NCBI RefSeq assembly: GCF_030272615.1
Contig: NC_081405.1
Location: 310,449,235-310,513,234, forward strand
Direction of reading: 5' to 3'
Origin: Cryptomeria japonica
Taxonomy: Eukaryota > Streptophyta > Pinopsida > Cupressales > Cupressaceae
DNA length: 64,000 nt
The notes under the pieces are model-generated. The model was not told the DNA's origin. It ran no database searches and was given only the letters and a program-made list of their open reading frames with translations. Each line of letters opens with the position of its first letter. Position 1 is the first letter of the stretch. Made by a program: the position numbers and the translations under genes. This document shows, piece by piece, positions 14,640 through 26,694 of this stretch.

Positions 14640-15500
14640 GACATTTAGTAAGACCTAAAAATTCTGTCATAATAGGTGGACTATTATGTGATATTTAAGA
14701 CCTATTATTGCATAATAGACCTCCTAATATCACATGTAATAGGTCCTAATATGATCTGCATAATATAGGTCTTAAAGGGACTCTTGAGTATAATGTGAAT
14801 TGTTTTTGCATAGGTCAAGTCATATAAATAAAACCTATTATGACATAATCGCTTCTAAATTTATGTCACATTTAAGACCTATAATCACATAATAAGTCCT
14901 AATATCACATACTATGCCTTATTATTACTTAATATGACCATGTATGCAAAAAAATTTCATATTAATATACTTGACTCCCCTTAAGATAGATATAGTATGT
15001 GATATTAAAGGACCTATCACATGAAATTAAGTACGTCTTAAATATGATATAAGTTAGAGCCTAAATTATGACATAATAGGTCTTATTAATTTTATGACTT
15101 AATAAATGACCACATGCAAAAACATTTCACATTATACTTGACTCCCCTTCATACCTATATCATGCAAATATTAGGACCTATTATATATGTGATATTAGGA
15201 CCTAAATTATGTGATAATAGGTCATTAATTTATCACATGTACATAATAGGCCCTAATATATCATAAATATAGGTCTTAAGGCCTGGACTCAAGTATATAA
15301 TGTGAATTTTTTTTGCATACATGATCATGTTATTAAGTCACAATAAGACTTATTATGTCATAATAGGTTCTATTATGTCATATTTAAGATAGGCATTATC
15401 GCAGATAATAGGTCTTAATATCACATAATAGGTCCTAGTATCACATAATATAGGTTTTAAGGGGACTCAAGTATAATGTGAATTATTTTTGCATACACTT
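14640..15500. repeat. Second palindromic satellite, mixed-orientation units
   Basis: A unit ending GGTCTTAAGGGGACTCAAGT then ATAATGTGAATT and a T-run occurs forward at about 14760, 15265 and 15455. It occurs reversed (AACATTTCACATTATACTTG then ACTCCCCTT) at about 14945 and 15115. Between these lie many AGGTCCTAATATCACATAAT / ATTATGTGATATTAGGACCT words, again in both orientations. It sits just upstream of the transposase-like gene, mirroring the left satellite upstream of the plus-strand gene. The unit differs from the left array, though both are built from alternating inverted arms around CCTAA/TTAGG cores. Confidence 0.8.
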
Positions 15501-16200
15501 GAAAACAAGGAAGACACAATGTGTGTCCGTTTGAAAGTGTTCAATTGTTTTGATCATGCAAGCATAGATCCTAGGCCTGGACGAGACAATAGTTGTTGAA
15601 TCTCACTTGGGGGGTTACCCCGAGCTACGCAATTTAGAGTGGATACTTAGTTGCCTCACCCACTGGCTCCCCTCCACGACACTCACTTCTCCAGGGCAAC
15701 CAAGAACCAGTCCCCACGAAAACTCCTTTTGGCAAACTTTGTATCTCTATTAAGAATCGTAAGAATGTGAACTACTTCAGAGGTCCGACCTCCTACACCA
15801 ACAACTAGAAGGTTTTTGGCTTCTAACATAAAAGGTGTCTAGTAAGGGCATCTGTTCGGGTGGCTATAATTAGTAGCGTGTTATGCTCCATTAAATGGAA
15901 GGCCTCCCACCCTATAGAGGTTGCGCTTTATAGGGTTTATGGAGAGTCACAACACGGTTATAGCAGCATGTAACGCCCGTTGCTTGCAACTTTCGTCACA
16001 AACACATTTATTTATAGTGGCTTGGAAGAGCTTGGCTTTATCTTGTTACCACTTTGGTCGTTCCCTCTCACCGAGCCTTAAGGGCTACTTGAGAGGTAGG
16101 TCCCTTTCTAATGATAAAACAAAAAGAGCCTATTGTTGAAGACACAAAAGACAAGTTTGTTAATTTTAGAGCACTAATTGAAGTGTTTGCTAAACTATAA
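15501..16200. other. GC-richer block without recognised gene
   Basis: Base composition rises clearly compared with its surroundings (GGGTTACCCCGAGCTACG, CCACTGGCTCCCCTCCACG and similar). A 72-codon open frame at 15921-16139 (+) shows no domain. It may be a conserved internal part of the element, an upstream exon region of the transposase-like gene, or an older inserted repeat. I cannot tell which. Confidence 0.4.
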
Positions 16201-16924
16201 AGACACATGGTTTTAAAATAAAAATTAAATTATAAATTATAAATAATAAATGGGAAAGAGAGGGGTCCTAAAGATATAAGTTTTAAATTAAAACCATGAT
16301 CTATTATAAATGGACTTGAGGGGCGGGGGGAGAAAATGCCAGTTAATGGAATTTGAAATTTGCAATACACATATTATTTCAAATTAAAGCATAATTAATT
16401 TTAATTAAAATGAGATTATTTTTAATCTTACTATTTCCAATTAATTTAATAAAAATAACATCATTTAGAATTAATTAAGGTAGAATTATTATATAAATTA
16501 ATTTAATTTAATTAATATTATTTAAAATAATTTTCATTAATAATATTAGTTAAAAAATATTTAACTTATACTAACAAATAAACACAATTTTTGGTACGTA
16601 ATACATATAAAATTAAATATAAATAAAAATAAAAATACATTATTGCATCATGATATCTTTGCCTTCTTTGTTCTCGATATCTTTGTTCTGTTTCGGGAGA
16701 ATAATTCCTTAAAGTCTTATTTTGCCTTCTCTTCTTGTTCCCCATGTTTTTAAAATAACCTTCAAAAAAATCTTCAAATTATTGCCCTCAAAATAATTTT
16801 CAAATGTCTTCTTTCATCCAACGATGCGAATTTTTTTAATCATTGGTGTGTAAAAAAATGAAAAAAATTATGTATATTTATAAGACTCTACTTAAATGTT
16901 AAAAAAAAAAAAAAAAATTGGGTC
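16201..16924. other. AT-rich stretch, nothing recognised
   Basis: Highly AT-rich (AATTAATTTAATT-type words) with an A-run at about 16901-16917. No gene or repeat structure I can define. Confidence 0.5.
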
Positions 16925-17105
16925 AGCCAGGGTTCGAACGAACACCGACAGTTACAAAAGGTCGGGTTCGTTCGAACTCGACTGTTACATGAATGTGTGC
17001 ATCATAATTTTGCCTAGGGGGTTCAAGTGAAGGGGGGCCGATCAAACCCCTTAGGGTTCAATCGGACTGCCCTTCGCTCAGACCAGTGTTCGTTCGAACC
17101 CGCTT
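16925..17105. repeat. Right subterminal GTTCGAAC-motif cluster
   Basis: GGGTTCGAACGAACACCGAC is followed by GGGTTCGTTCGAACTCGAC (opposite orientation of the same core), each followed by a GTTACA. Then come GGGGGTTCAAGTGAA, GATCAAACCCC, GGTTCAATCGG and GTGTTCGTTCGAACCCG. The cluster parallels 4422-4530 near the other end of the large element. Confidence 0.45.
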
Positions 17106-17855
17106 GTTAGAGGTCTCTCCCCAAACTTTTCAGAGTTCTAAGAAATTTTTGCCTTTGGACCTCTGGTTCAAGGCACAAATGAAATAATCTTGATAACCCA
17201 AAAATATAAGATGGTAGTACTTGGAGCAAGCTTTCCAACGAGTATAATTTTATTACATTGTGAATTTATTATGTTCTTGTTTTTTTAATTTTATAGAATA
17301 TTGGTTTTTCACCAAACATGAACTTCTCTATTCAACGCATTGGGAAAAATAAGAAAATAATTCAAAAAAATTCTGACAAATATCTATGCCCCAGGTATTG
17401 ATGTCTTCTTTCTAACAAAAAAAGTAAAATTGAATTTCGATATATATAGAACAAGTTATGTGTTCAAACTTAAACCTATGTCTGAATTATGACTAGTCGG
17501 ACTTCAAAACTTAATAAAATAAAAAATATTCAACATATCACTATCAAACCAATTGGAAGCCCTGGATATTGATGTTACAAACCAAAATTCGAAAGAATTG
17601 AGTTTTAATCATTTATAGAAAAAAAGTTATTCATTTCGGGAGGCACTCTAAAAAAATGTAACTTTTGCTGTAAAAAAGTACTTTTCGAGGGAGATGGAAA
17701 AATTTAAAAACAATCCTTCAAAAATATATATAGAATCTATAGACAAAATTCTACAAATCACTAATTTACATCATCTTCAAATTCTTAATAGTTTAAAAGT
17801 TATAGCTCTCGGAAGTTAAAGATTATTTTAAAAATGTTCATCTCAGTGTCAAAAG
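17106..17855. other. Right subterminal AT-rich stretch
   Basis: Non-coding sequence up to the right inverted repeat. No gene or clear repeat. Confidence 0.5.
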
Positions 17856-17874
17856 TGGCAAAAAAGTGGGAACC
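17856..17874 (-). repeat. Right terminal inverted repeat
   Basis: TGGCAAAAAAGTGGGAACC, the reverse complement of the left repeat apart from two extra A. It is followed by AT, matching the AT before the left repeat. Confidence 0.55.
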
Positions 17875-17960
17875 ATTATTGTGAGTTCACCTTGATCTCT
17901 TAACACTCCCCTATTGGAATTATTGTCATTGATGTCAAAAGGATATTAAGGGAGGTTGCA
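17875..17960 (-). pseudogene. LINE RNase H domain, N-terminal fragment
   Basis: The minus strand reads FDINDNNSNRGVLRDQGELT just outside the right inverted repeat. This resembles the start of a LINE RNase H (an FD-x-x opening and a GVLRD..G motif). It would join the C-terminal part at 4010-4352 if the large element were removed. Short and degenerate, so moderate confidence only. Confidence 0.4.
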
Positions 17961-17984
17961 GTGATGTAGGTAGCAATCATGCAT

Positions 17985-20500
17985 AACACACAAGTTATGT
18001 TGTGCTATTGCGCATAACACGTCATGTTATGCTGCGGGGGTTTCGACCAAATTCATCGTCTTCATATGTCGGTCATGTCTTCACATCTTGGTCATGTCTT
18101 CACATGTCGGTCATGTCGAAAACAATCATCGAGTCACATGTTGTGCTTTGTATGTCATTATTTCCACATGGGAGTAGTTATTTGGCTCACGTGTATCTGT
18201 GGGTTCCATATTGTGTTCGTGTATAGGGAAGAGACCATGCAAGATAACTTTGATGAAAAAAAATGGTGTTCCCCTTATCCCATAGCATGTTGGTTGAGAA
18301 TTGAATGCCTCATGGGATAACACAATAGTGACACTACTCGCTATCTCGTGTTGTGGATAAGGTCATGTGCTTGCCATGCGAGATAACTTTTGTTCGGTGA
18401 ACAAGACGGTCCCTCTTATCCCGCAGTATTAAAAGTGACAAACAAATGTCGCATGGATAACTTATGTTTGTTGAACAAAGTGGTTCCTCTTATCTCAAGT
18501 TATCAAAAGTGATCAATGATGGTTTTCCGGGATAAGATAGTCAAAAGAGGTCAAAGCGGAGAGATGTTCCCTCTTATCCCGCGGTGTCAAAAGTTAAGAA
18601 ACTAAAGGGAATATTGAAGACTCCCTTATCCCGCATAGGCTAAGATGCACACAAAATGTTGTGCAAGCTAACAAGTGAAAGCATGCATTCAAGAAAACCT
18701 TATCCCACACAAGACAAGTGGTTATGCAGTGGTCCCGCGGGACAAGGAAAAACAAAGTAAGAGGCTACACAAGGTTCGCGTGAGATAAAAAAAAGTAAAG
18801 GCGCCTCCTTATCCCATGTGGTGAAACTTGGAGAGAAATGGTCACGTAGGATAAGAAATCAAAGGGATATTTCTTGAGGATGCTTATCCCACATGAGACC
18901 AGGATGATGTCAGTGGGCCCACAGGATAAGATAATAAAAGGAAGTGAAGGTCCTTCTTATCCCGCATGATCAAGATGGGATGTGATGAAGCCTGCAGGGT
19001 AAAGAAAAGTAAAGTCAAAAGGGGAAAATCTTATCCCGCGTGGGATAAGACTATGCTATTGTGGTGTGGGCTAACAAAGAAAGAGGAAGGCTTATTAAGA
19101 ATGACAAAAGTTTATCCCATATGAGTAGAACATACATGCGAAGCGTATAACATGAAGGTTAGTGATAGTACAAAGTTCAATGGATCTGAGTAGCTAGATA
19201 GTCCACCTGGGTGCTGACCAAGTTTGACCCAATGATGTGGCATGCACGAAGAAAATCAAAGGACACTTGTTGAAAAGATGAAAGGGTATTTTTCTGACAA
19301 AATTGAGATTGTGACCGACTTTGCAGCCATGTCTGCAAGCCAATAGACTCAGAGGTACATGTGGGCAATTGATTAGGATTGACCAAGTGACTCGGATGCT
19401 GAATAAGAAGATGTTTGCATGCTGATAGGAAAAATGATCTATATGGTGGTTAACCGACATTGACCAAATGATCTAAACAAAGGAAATGGTGACATATGGC
19501 TCTTTGGTGGACAAAACAAATCAGATATGCAGAAGTCAGTGATGGTGGATTTTAGTATGGTAGATGTCAATCTTATTTGGGTAGGCTGATAGAGGATGGA
19601 AACAACATTAATGGTGACCGAGTTGCAGGAAGGCTGTGTGGCTCAAGGAAGGATTGTAAATCATTTTGGGCAAAAGAAGATTACTAAACTTAGTAATCCC
19701 AGTACAAAGAATGATCAAAAGACAGACAGGATGCATTTAATTTAGGCAGCTGATCTGAGATCTTATTCAAGACAGAGAATAAAATCTTTTGAGTTACAAA
19801 CCTACAAGACAACCGACTAGAATAAATATTCAAGATTGCAATAGAAGAAAAATCTGATGTGTACAGAGTCGATCTAATCTAGTAGTAGCTATAAATGTGA
19901 TTCAGCACTGGTTGGTTAAAAATAATGATATCTCAGCAAGTTGACTGATGGTATGTGTAGAGAGAATATATACAGTGTGCTAAGAGAGGTGTGTTGTGGC
20001 GCTAAAGTATAAAGAGTGTTGTTGTTGAGAGAGAGATAGAGTGTGTTGCTACTAAGAGAAAACAGAGTAATAAAAGAGCATTCTGGAGAGTATTGTTGTA
20101 CCAGAGACAAGAAGATAACCAAACAAAGGAGGAGAAATAGAGGAAAACTTTGAGCAAGGAGAGAAAGTCATTCTCACGATATGAGAAATTTGTAAGTGTT
20201 AAGAAAATCATTTGTAACAAAGCTTTATCATTGTAATGTAAACTTGAACAATCACTGTAAATCTCTAAGTTGGTGCTCAAAGAAGGGGTAGGTGCTTCTT
20301 TGAGTTGGTGCTCATAAAATCATGGGTTGGTGCTCCTTCGATTGGTACCCTAAATTTTCAGGGGTTGGTGCTCCTTATGTTGGTTCCCTAAACATTGTAA
20401 ACTGTTATTTACTATGAGGTTGGATTGGACCAGTAGACTCCCGCAGCTATTCTCACCAAGGTTTTTCCCACATTGGGTTTTCCTCGTACATCTAGTGTTA
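17985..20500 (+). mobile_element. Partial LTR of a retrotransposon
   Basis: Features of a plant LTR promoter and leader lie in order on the plus strand. A TATA-like AGCTATAAATGTGATTCAGC is at about 19886. A leader contains the GTTGGTGCTC word several times (20268-20380). A U5-like tail, GGTTTTTCCCACATTGGG and TTTTCCTCGTACATC, is at 20459-20491 and resembles the U5 ends of many plant LTR elements. The 3' end is cut at about 20500 where LINE RNase H sequence begins on the other strand, so no CA end or primer site is left. The 5' boundary is uncertain. No coding region belongs to it. Confidence 0.5.
18230..19120. repeat. Dense TTATCCC / GGGATAA motif array
   Basis: About twenty copies of (C)TTATCCC(GC) or its reverse complement (GGGATAAG-like) occur in 0.9 kb, at irregular 30-90 bp spacing and in both orientations. 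One perfect foldback, CTTATCCCGCGTGGGATAAG, lies at about 19030. The intervening sequence is not conserved, so this is a motif array more than a clean tandem repeat. It lies upstream of the LTR TATA-like sequence and could be a regulatory repeat of the LTR; function unknown. Confidence 0.6.
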
Positions 20501-23132
20501 TGTGATGTGCTCCTGTGAGTGATTTTATGTTTCCATTGTGATCTTCATTCCCCACTCCCAGTTGGCCCCGGGTTACCGTTAGCTGCCCCATCAAAATTAT
20601 CTTTTATCCAACCCCTTAGGGGATGAGTCAAATGAACACCTTCATGATCCTTTCTCCTTCGTATATAAGCCTTAGAAATATTACCTTTGATATGCCAATC
20701 TCTGGCAATCTTAAGATCATAGGCCGTACAAACAACAATCTCCATTTTATTCGCATTAGAAGGGATGCTATTTAAATTCTCCACAATTAATTTGTATATT
20801 CTCTCAAACACAATAATCTCTAGAGCCTCCTTATCCCTAAATAATCTATTATTCCACTCCTTCCACACTCTCTTGATAACATGGGGAAAGGTTAAAGACC
20901 ATAACCTTCAAATAGTGGGATTCAAAGAGGGGGCATTGCATTGGAAAAAAAGGTCCTCTAATGAACCAAGAAACACCCAAGATAAGTTCCAGAGAGAAAC
21001 AAATCTACCCTAGATAAAAGCCACATATGGATAGTGGAGGAAAAGATGATTAGCCAATTCAACATCTTCCTTGCATAGGTAACACCGATTGGGGATCTAA
21101 AAGCTATACTTACAAATATTGTCAACTGTCGGCACTTTATTCTAGTGTAAAATCCAAAAGAAAATATTGATATTAGGAATAAGGTGTTTGATCCAGGCTT
21201 TAGCCCAAACTGGAGGAAGGGTGAAAGAAAAGGAGAGCAGAGGGACAACCAAAGACACTGAAAAGCAGCCTGAAGGGTTTGGCATCCAGACTAAAAGACC
21301 ACCCTGTAAACTTGACCTGATAGAGATCCACCTACCCACCATTCCTTTAGTAATCCTTAACATGAATTCCATAAAAAGACTTGCAGGTATCAGCCCAAGC
21401 CGAGAATCTCTCATAATAATTTAAGGGCTCCTTGAAAATCCATCTATCTTCACAAAACCTATCCAAATTACCAATTCTTATACTTTATCCCATTCCCATC
21501 TCAATGATTTTCCTTCCTCTAACCATATCATTCCAGAGAGCCAATCCACGAGCCAGAATAGAGGAATCAAGAAAGGATCTCAACTGTTTACTGAATCTAT
21601 CAATCAACGCATTCCAAAAGGAGTCATGAGTCTTAAGACCCAGGGGCAGACCAAGATAAATTGATGGTAATGCCTCAATTCTGCATCCAAGAATTCTAGC
21701 CATTTTTTTTTGCCTAGGCTTTGAAGTGTTGAAGAAAAATAAAGAGCTTTTCTATCTATTCACCATCTGACTTGAAGCCGACTCATAGTCATCAGGGGCC
21801 TTTTTCAAGTTCCTTTCTTCACCCACTATGGATCTCCCCATTAAAATGGTATCATCCATAAAATATTTATGAGAGAAAACCATACTGCTAGAGGAAGGCC
21901 TCAAGCCCATTAAGGAACCTTGCTCGACCATCCTTTGTAGGTTTCTACATAGACATTCTGCAATGATATTAAAAAGAATAGGAGAAATAGGATCACCCTG
22001 TCTTAACCTTCTTCAATTCTTAAAGAAATGTGAAGGAGATCCATTCACATTGATGGATATGGAAGGTGTAGAAATAAGTTGACCAATCAGCTGGAGGACT
22101 ATGTTGTTCTTTGGATATAATGTCATGCATCTTCCCAAGAAATTCATTCTCATTCATCTTGTAATCAGCAATGTATCCTTCTGGCTGGATTTTTTCTTGT
22201 ATATCCTTAATTTCAAGCAATAATTAATATTTAATTCCAAAAATGTTACCAAAGGTTTCTTTATTTCATCTTATAACCTTGTTTTTAACCTCCCTCAATC
22301 TTTTAGCAACCTTGAACATAGCTGTCCTAGACATAGAGATATTCCACCCTTTCTTGACTTCCTCAAAGATCTGAGGATGAGAAAGCCACATGTGTTCAAA
22401 TTTATATGGAAATTCATTTTAGGAAGGATAGGATCCACCACAAAACTTATAGAGAAGTGATCAGAACCTACCCTTTAGAGGGCCTTTAAGGAGCATCAAT
22501 AATTTAAAAACCATTGACCAAAAATTAAATTTTTATCCAGTCTGACTTGAATCAAATCCTTATGAATTGTTCGATTTGACCAGGTGTAGGAGGCTCCATC
22601 CAGATTAATATTCGTTAACACCTAGTTATTAATAAAGTCAAGGAGGTCCATTTTACTATCTAGATTCATCTGGGAGCCTCCAAATTTTTTCATTATCTTG
22701 GAAAGAGGTATTGCAGTCACCCACAATAATACAATTTTCATTACTAAACTTTCTACAAAAAGCTGCAAGCTCTTGCCAGAAAAACTTTCTTGCCCCTCTA
22801 CAATTAGGGGCATAGCTTTTGGATTGAATTCAACATAAAATAGCCCTAATATGGGTAAATTTGGTGGCCACGTGATTGACACTTTCAAGCAATGGTTCAC
22901 CTGTAATAAGGTTCATATTCTAAAAGGTTACAATTCCCTCTCAAGCTCCCTCAAAGCTATTTCCATGCACCCCACAAAACTTGAACATTTTAATCTTTTC
23001 AACTCTCTCTTTTGGCATTTTATATTCTTGAAGCAATAAGATGTTTGGTTTATGGTCCCTAGTAAAATTGTGCAAAACATCCTTCTTATGGAGGCTATTC
23101 AAGCCCCTTATATTCCATGACATTATCTTCAT
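20500..23132 (-). pseudogene. LINE ORF2 (endonuclease, reverse transcriptase, RNase H), decayed
   Basis: Read leftwards on the minus strand. The endonuclease start MKIMSWNIRGLNSLHKKDVL is at 23132, a VGDCN-like motif is near 22710, and QGDPISPILFN of the reverse transcriptase is near 21990. The FMDDT active-site motif is near 21860 and LPSIYLGLPLGLKTHDSFW near 21660. A zinc-binding C.LC...-type region lies near 21080, and the RNase H opening WIKDNFDGAANGNPG is near 20600. These are the domains of plant L1-type LINE ORF2, which nicks the target and copies its own RNA. Frameshifts and stops are scattered throughout. The RNase H domain is cut near 20500 at the junction with the LTR fragment, so both function and the 3' end are lost. 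Confidence 0.85.
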
Positions 23133-23529
23133 ATCTTACCAAGAGACTGGAGTCTACAAATCTCCGAAATGGTTTTTTGAACACCATCCGCTATATCTCA
23201 AAATATTTCTTTCTCCCTATACCATCTCAAAGATCTTCTTCCTTGACTACCCTTTGTGGCTCCACAATCAGCCTTAGATCTTGATCTTGTAGTGACCCCT
23301 ACCGGAGCATCCTTTTGTTTATTATTTTTTTTTCTCCTTTCTCATCAGAGAACACTCCTCATCTCTATCTAAAGCTTTAGAATTATGGGTCTCTTTTTCT
23401 AGTTCTAAATCTCTATCTGAAAGCCCCTTCTGAGACAATGGAAGGGTATCCATAACTCCATTATGATTTTGATCCCTATTCTCACTGGAATCCCCTAGAC
23501 TTTTACTTGAGTCACCATATGTGTCATTA

Positions 23530-24960
23530 ACAATTTCCTAGAAATCCACAGAGACATGGTTCTTTGTTGAATCTTGGCTTGAGAAGCTCTTAACTCAAGA
23601 TGTTGTAGGCTTATAGGGGATCCCAATATCCACATCCAGATTGACCTCCTTGAATGGGACAGTAGAGCCCTGACTAGGGATATCTTCCAGACCAATCTCA
23701 CCCTGCTTCTTCTCACCTGATTCAATATCTCGCTTATTGATAACTAGTTCCCGAATCTCCAAATCCACTTGAATACCTAGATCATCCATCTTCTCAGGGG
23801 CCTCCGAGGGATTTTCAGTACCCTTACTATATTTCTCTCCGTTATGTTGGTCTTTTCTCTCATTACCATCCCCTCTAGACTTGGTTTTTAAAATTTTCTT
23901 GGGCTTGGCCTGAATATTCTCTTTGCTTGCATTCAATGACAATCTCTTAGCCCAATGTGTCAATTTCCTGCATTTGAAGCAAGCAAAAGGGATTGATTCA
24001 AACTCAATAGCTTGAACGCAAGTGCTCAGCTTGGATTGTATTTCAATAAAGGACGTTAAATCTGCATTCTAGGAGACACCCACACAAATTCTAGCAAAAA
24101 CCTAGCTTTTCCAAGCCACCATCATCAGATCTATGGATAGAAGTTCTCCAAATGAATTGGCTAGGTAGCTAAAGACATCTTCATTCTAATAGAGGGAGAC
24201 CAAGAAATCTAGCTCAAACTGGGACATTTTCAAAAATGGAATCTGAAAGGTCCAAGTTTGTGGTCCATTTCTTAAGCGTCGAGGAGGACTTGCCAATAAC
24301 CCAGGAACCTCCACTTCTAACAGGCTAAATATCCTCCTTACAAGAAAACTCAAAAGTGAAGTAACCCTTAGGGAGAGTAGAGACAAGAACCTGGCCATTA
24401 GTAATCCACTTCCTTTTGACAAAGGCCCTAACAATTTCTATGTTAGGCCTAGGACCCATAAATTTGCCAACCAGCATTCTGTCCATAAGGGAAATATTGC
24501 GATCTATGACCAAATCAGAGACAAAAATGGCAAAATTACCCTTCATCAGGTCAGAGATATTACTGACTAGAGGGAACACTGATATTCCACTAGGTTTCAC
24601 TCCAAATAGAGACATCTTAGGTTTTTGTCTGGAGACAACACCTCCAGCGGCCCCCACCACATTTTTGACTCTCTTATCAACCCCTTTTCTTTTAGAGAAA
24701 TCAATAGGAACTTCGCAATCATTGGGAATAGTGAATACCACCAGAATAGGCTTTCCCTTTTCGATCCCCCTTTGATTATTGCCATCAGACGAGTCACCCT
24801 TCCCCCCCGGGTCCACCTGAATACTTTTTCCCAGGTCAGACTCTTTTGATTCCTCCTTACCATGCTTGTCACTTGGACCCTGCATTGATTTTGCCTGCGA
24901 TTCCTCAAAACCTGCACCGCCATAGCCTACTTCAGTGCTTGAAAATTCAAAATTTTGATT
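23530..24960 (-). pseudogene. LINE ORF1 (DUF4283-like nucleic-acid-binding protein), copy A
   Basis: The minus strand encodes a charged N-terminus (24885 leftwards), then SLFGVKPSGISVFPLVSNIS, MLVGKFMGPRPNIEIVRAFV and TLPKGYFTFEFSCKED. This is the DUF4283-type domain found in plant LINE ORF1 proteins, which package the element RNA. After a stop near 24325 the similarity goes on through stops (NLDLSD, NVPV, LPL) to a damaged zinc knuckle CFKCRKLTHWAKRL near 23960, whose last ligand is lost. A Lys/Glu-rich tail ends near 23530. ORF2 follows in the same direction, as expected. A close second copy lies at 29990-31400. Confidence 0.8.
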
Positions 24961-25985
24961 CTTCCACCTATTCTCCTCTAAAAAATTATGATATTGCCTT
25001 TATATCATTTTAATTATCATTAATTCAAATTTAACCAAAATTAAATTAAAAACATAATCGATCATTGAATTTAATTGCACTTCATACTTTATCAATGAAC
25101 ATATAAATATTCCATATTTTGAAACTTGATATATCTCAGCGTACTTTACTTAGATTTCTAAAAATATAGGTATGCTAGTTTTTAATTATTTAAATTATAA
25201 TTTTTAAAATTTATATACCTTCTAAGTGCTTGTCCATACAAATATATACATACTATAAAATTCATCTTGTTTGTTTGATTTGATTTTAGTTTTATTTATA
25301 ATATTGACCATTATATACTTTTAACTTTAGAAAACCAACAAAATATTTAAAATTTTATCATTATTGAATTTTTATAATTTAAAATTAATATGGTCACTCA
25401 AATACTATATCAAATATTTCTAATATTTTAAGTCAGGTTAAATTAACTTGTGATTAATACCATCTCTACTTTTACTTTGTAGAAAATACTTTATTATTAC
25501 AAAACCAACAAACTATTTAAAATTTTATCATTATTACATATTTCTAAATTTAAAATTAATATAATATTTTACATACTATATCAAATATTCATAATATTGT
25601 TTAGTTAAGTAAAAATTAACTTATGATTAATATCAACTATACTTTCACTTTGTGGTAAAATAATTATATCTCTTCAACTCATTACTATAACTACATTATA
25701 AGGGTTGATAAACATAATCATATTTGTGCATATTAAAAACTAAAAAATAAATAATATATGCAACTTTGAAAACTATTATCTACCTTATCTTCAAATTATT
25801 ATATCATAACTAATATTATCTATTCTACAATAATACTATAGAGGGTAGTACTCACTACTACTACATTGTTTCATTTATTTTTTACTTTCTTTCAATGTAA
25901 ATAAAAATTATATATACATATTAATATGTGTTAACAATTTGTAATAAGAAACCACCTTTTTCTTTTTTTTTGCATTATAGAAAAA
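23530..25985. repeat. 2.45-kb direct repeat, copy A (LINE leader plus ORF1)
   Basis: Matches 29990-32435 in the same orientation over ORF1 and about 1 kb of AT-rich leader, with only scattered differences by eye. The match starts at ATTAACAATTTCCTAG (23526 and about 29992) and fades after TTTTTGCATT.TAGAAAAATAC (about 25985 and 32435). The leader being shared suggests it belongs to the LINE. Confidence 0.85.
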
Positions 25986-26694
25986 TACCTACTTTATCTT
26001 AGAGACAAATCCAACGAATATTATTAGTTCCTGCCGTACCGGTAGGATACTAACGCATCCGTTAGATGCAAATAATTATTTTGAGCTGCCCAATGAAAAT
26101 AAAGTATTTTTCAACTTTTCTTTTTTTCCTAAATGTTTTGGCTTGAAACAAATTTAATAATCTATATAAAATTATTTATTTTAATTTCCATTGGAGACTG
26201 CCGTTAATTTTATTTATAAAAAATAAAACTAATCACATTAAATTTTTTCTTTTTCCCAATTTATAAAAGATTGATTCTCTATAAAATTCTAAGAACTTGG
26301 AAGCTTCTGGAGATCAAATACACCTTGATATCCATACTCTGAGGAACACACCTCAACACCCATACTCAAAACAAGCACAAAAGGATAGTATCCTATGGAT
26401 CCCTTCCAGCATAGAATTGAACTCATGGCGAGGTGAGGGAGCCAAACAAATTTAGATGAAGCAGACAAATTTTATTATACTTTGAAGTTTTGAAACACAA
26501 TCTACGAAAGGCAGGTGTAGATTTAAAACATCTGGAAAATATGAAAAAAATCCCACTATTGTAATTATCCTCATCAACTCTCTTATTTTTCTCTCTATAT
26601 TGTTTGGTAGCATTTGGGATTCCTACATTGATTTTACCAACAAATAAGTTGGTTGAAGTGTAGGTGGCCTTTTAGCATGGTACTTTGAAGCCAT
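25986..26694. other. AT-rich spacer without gene
   Basis: Sequence between the LINE leader and the end of the unknown reading frame on the minus strand. No motif recognised. Confidence 0.5.

Noticed and set aside
24416-24849. Plus-strand open frames across the LINE ORF1 region
   Set aside because: They are antisense to a recognised DUF4283-like domain and recur antisense to copy B, as expected of shadow frames.
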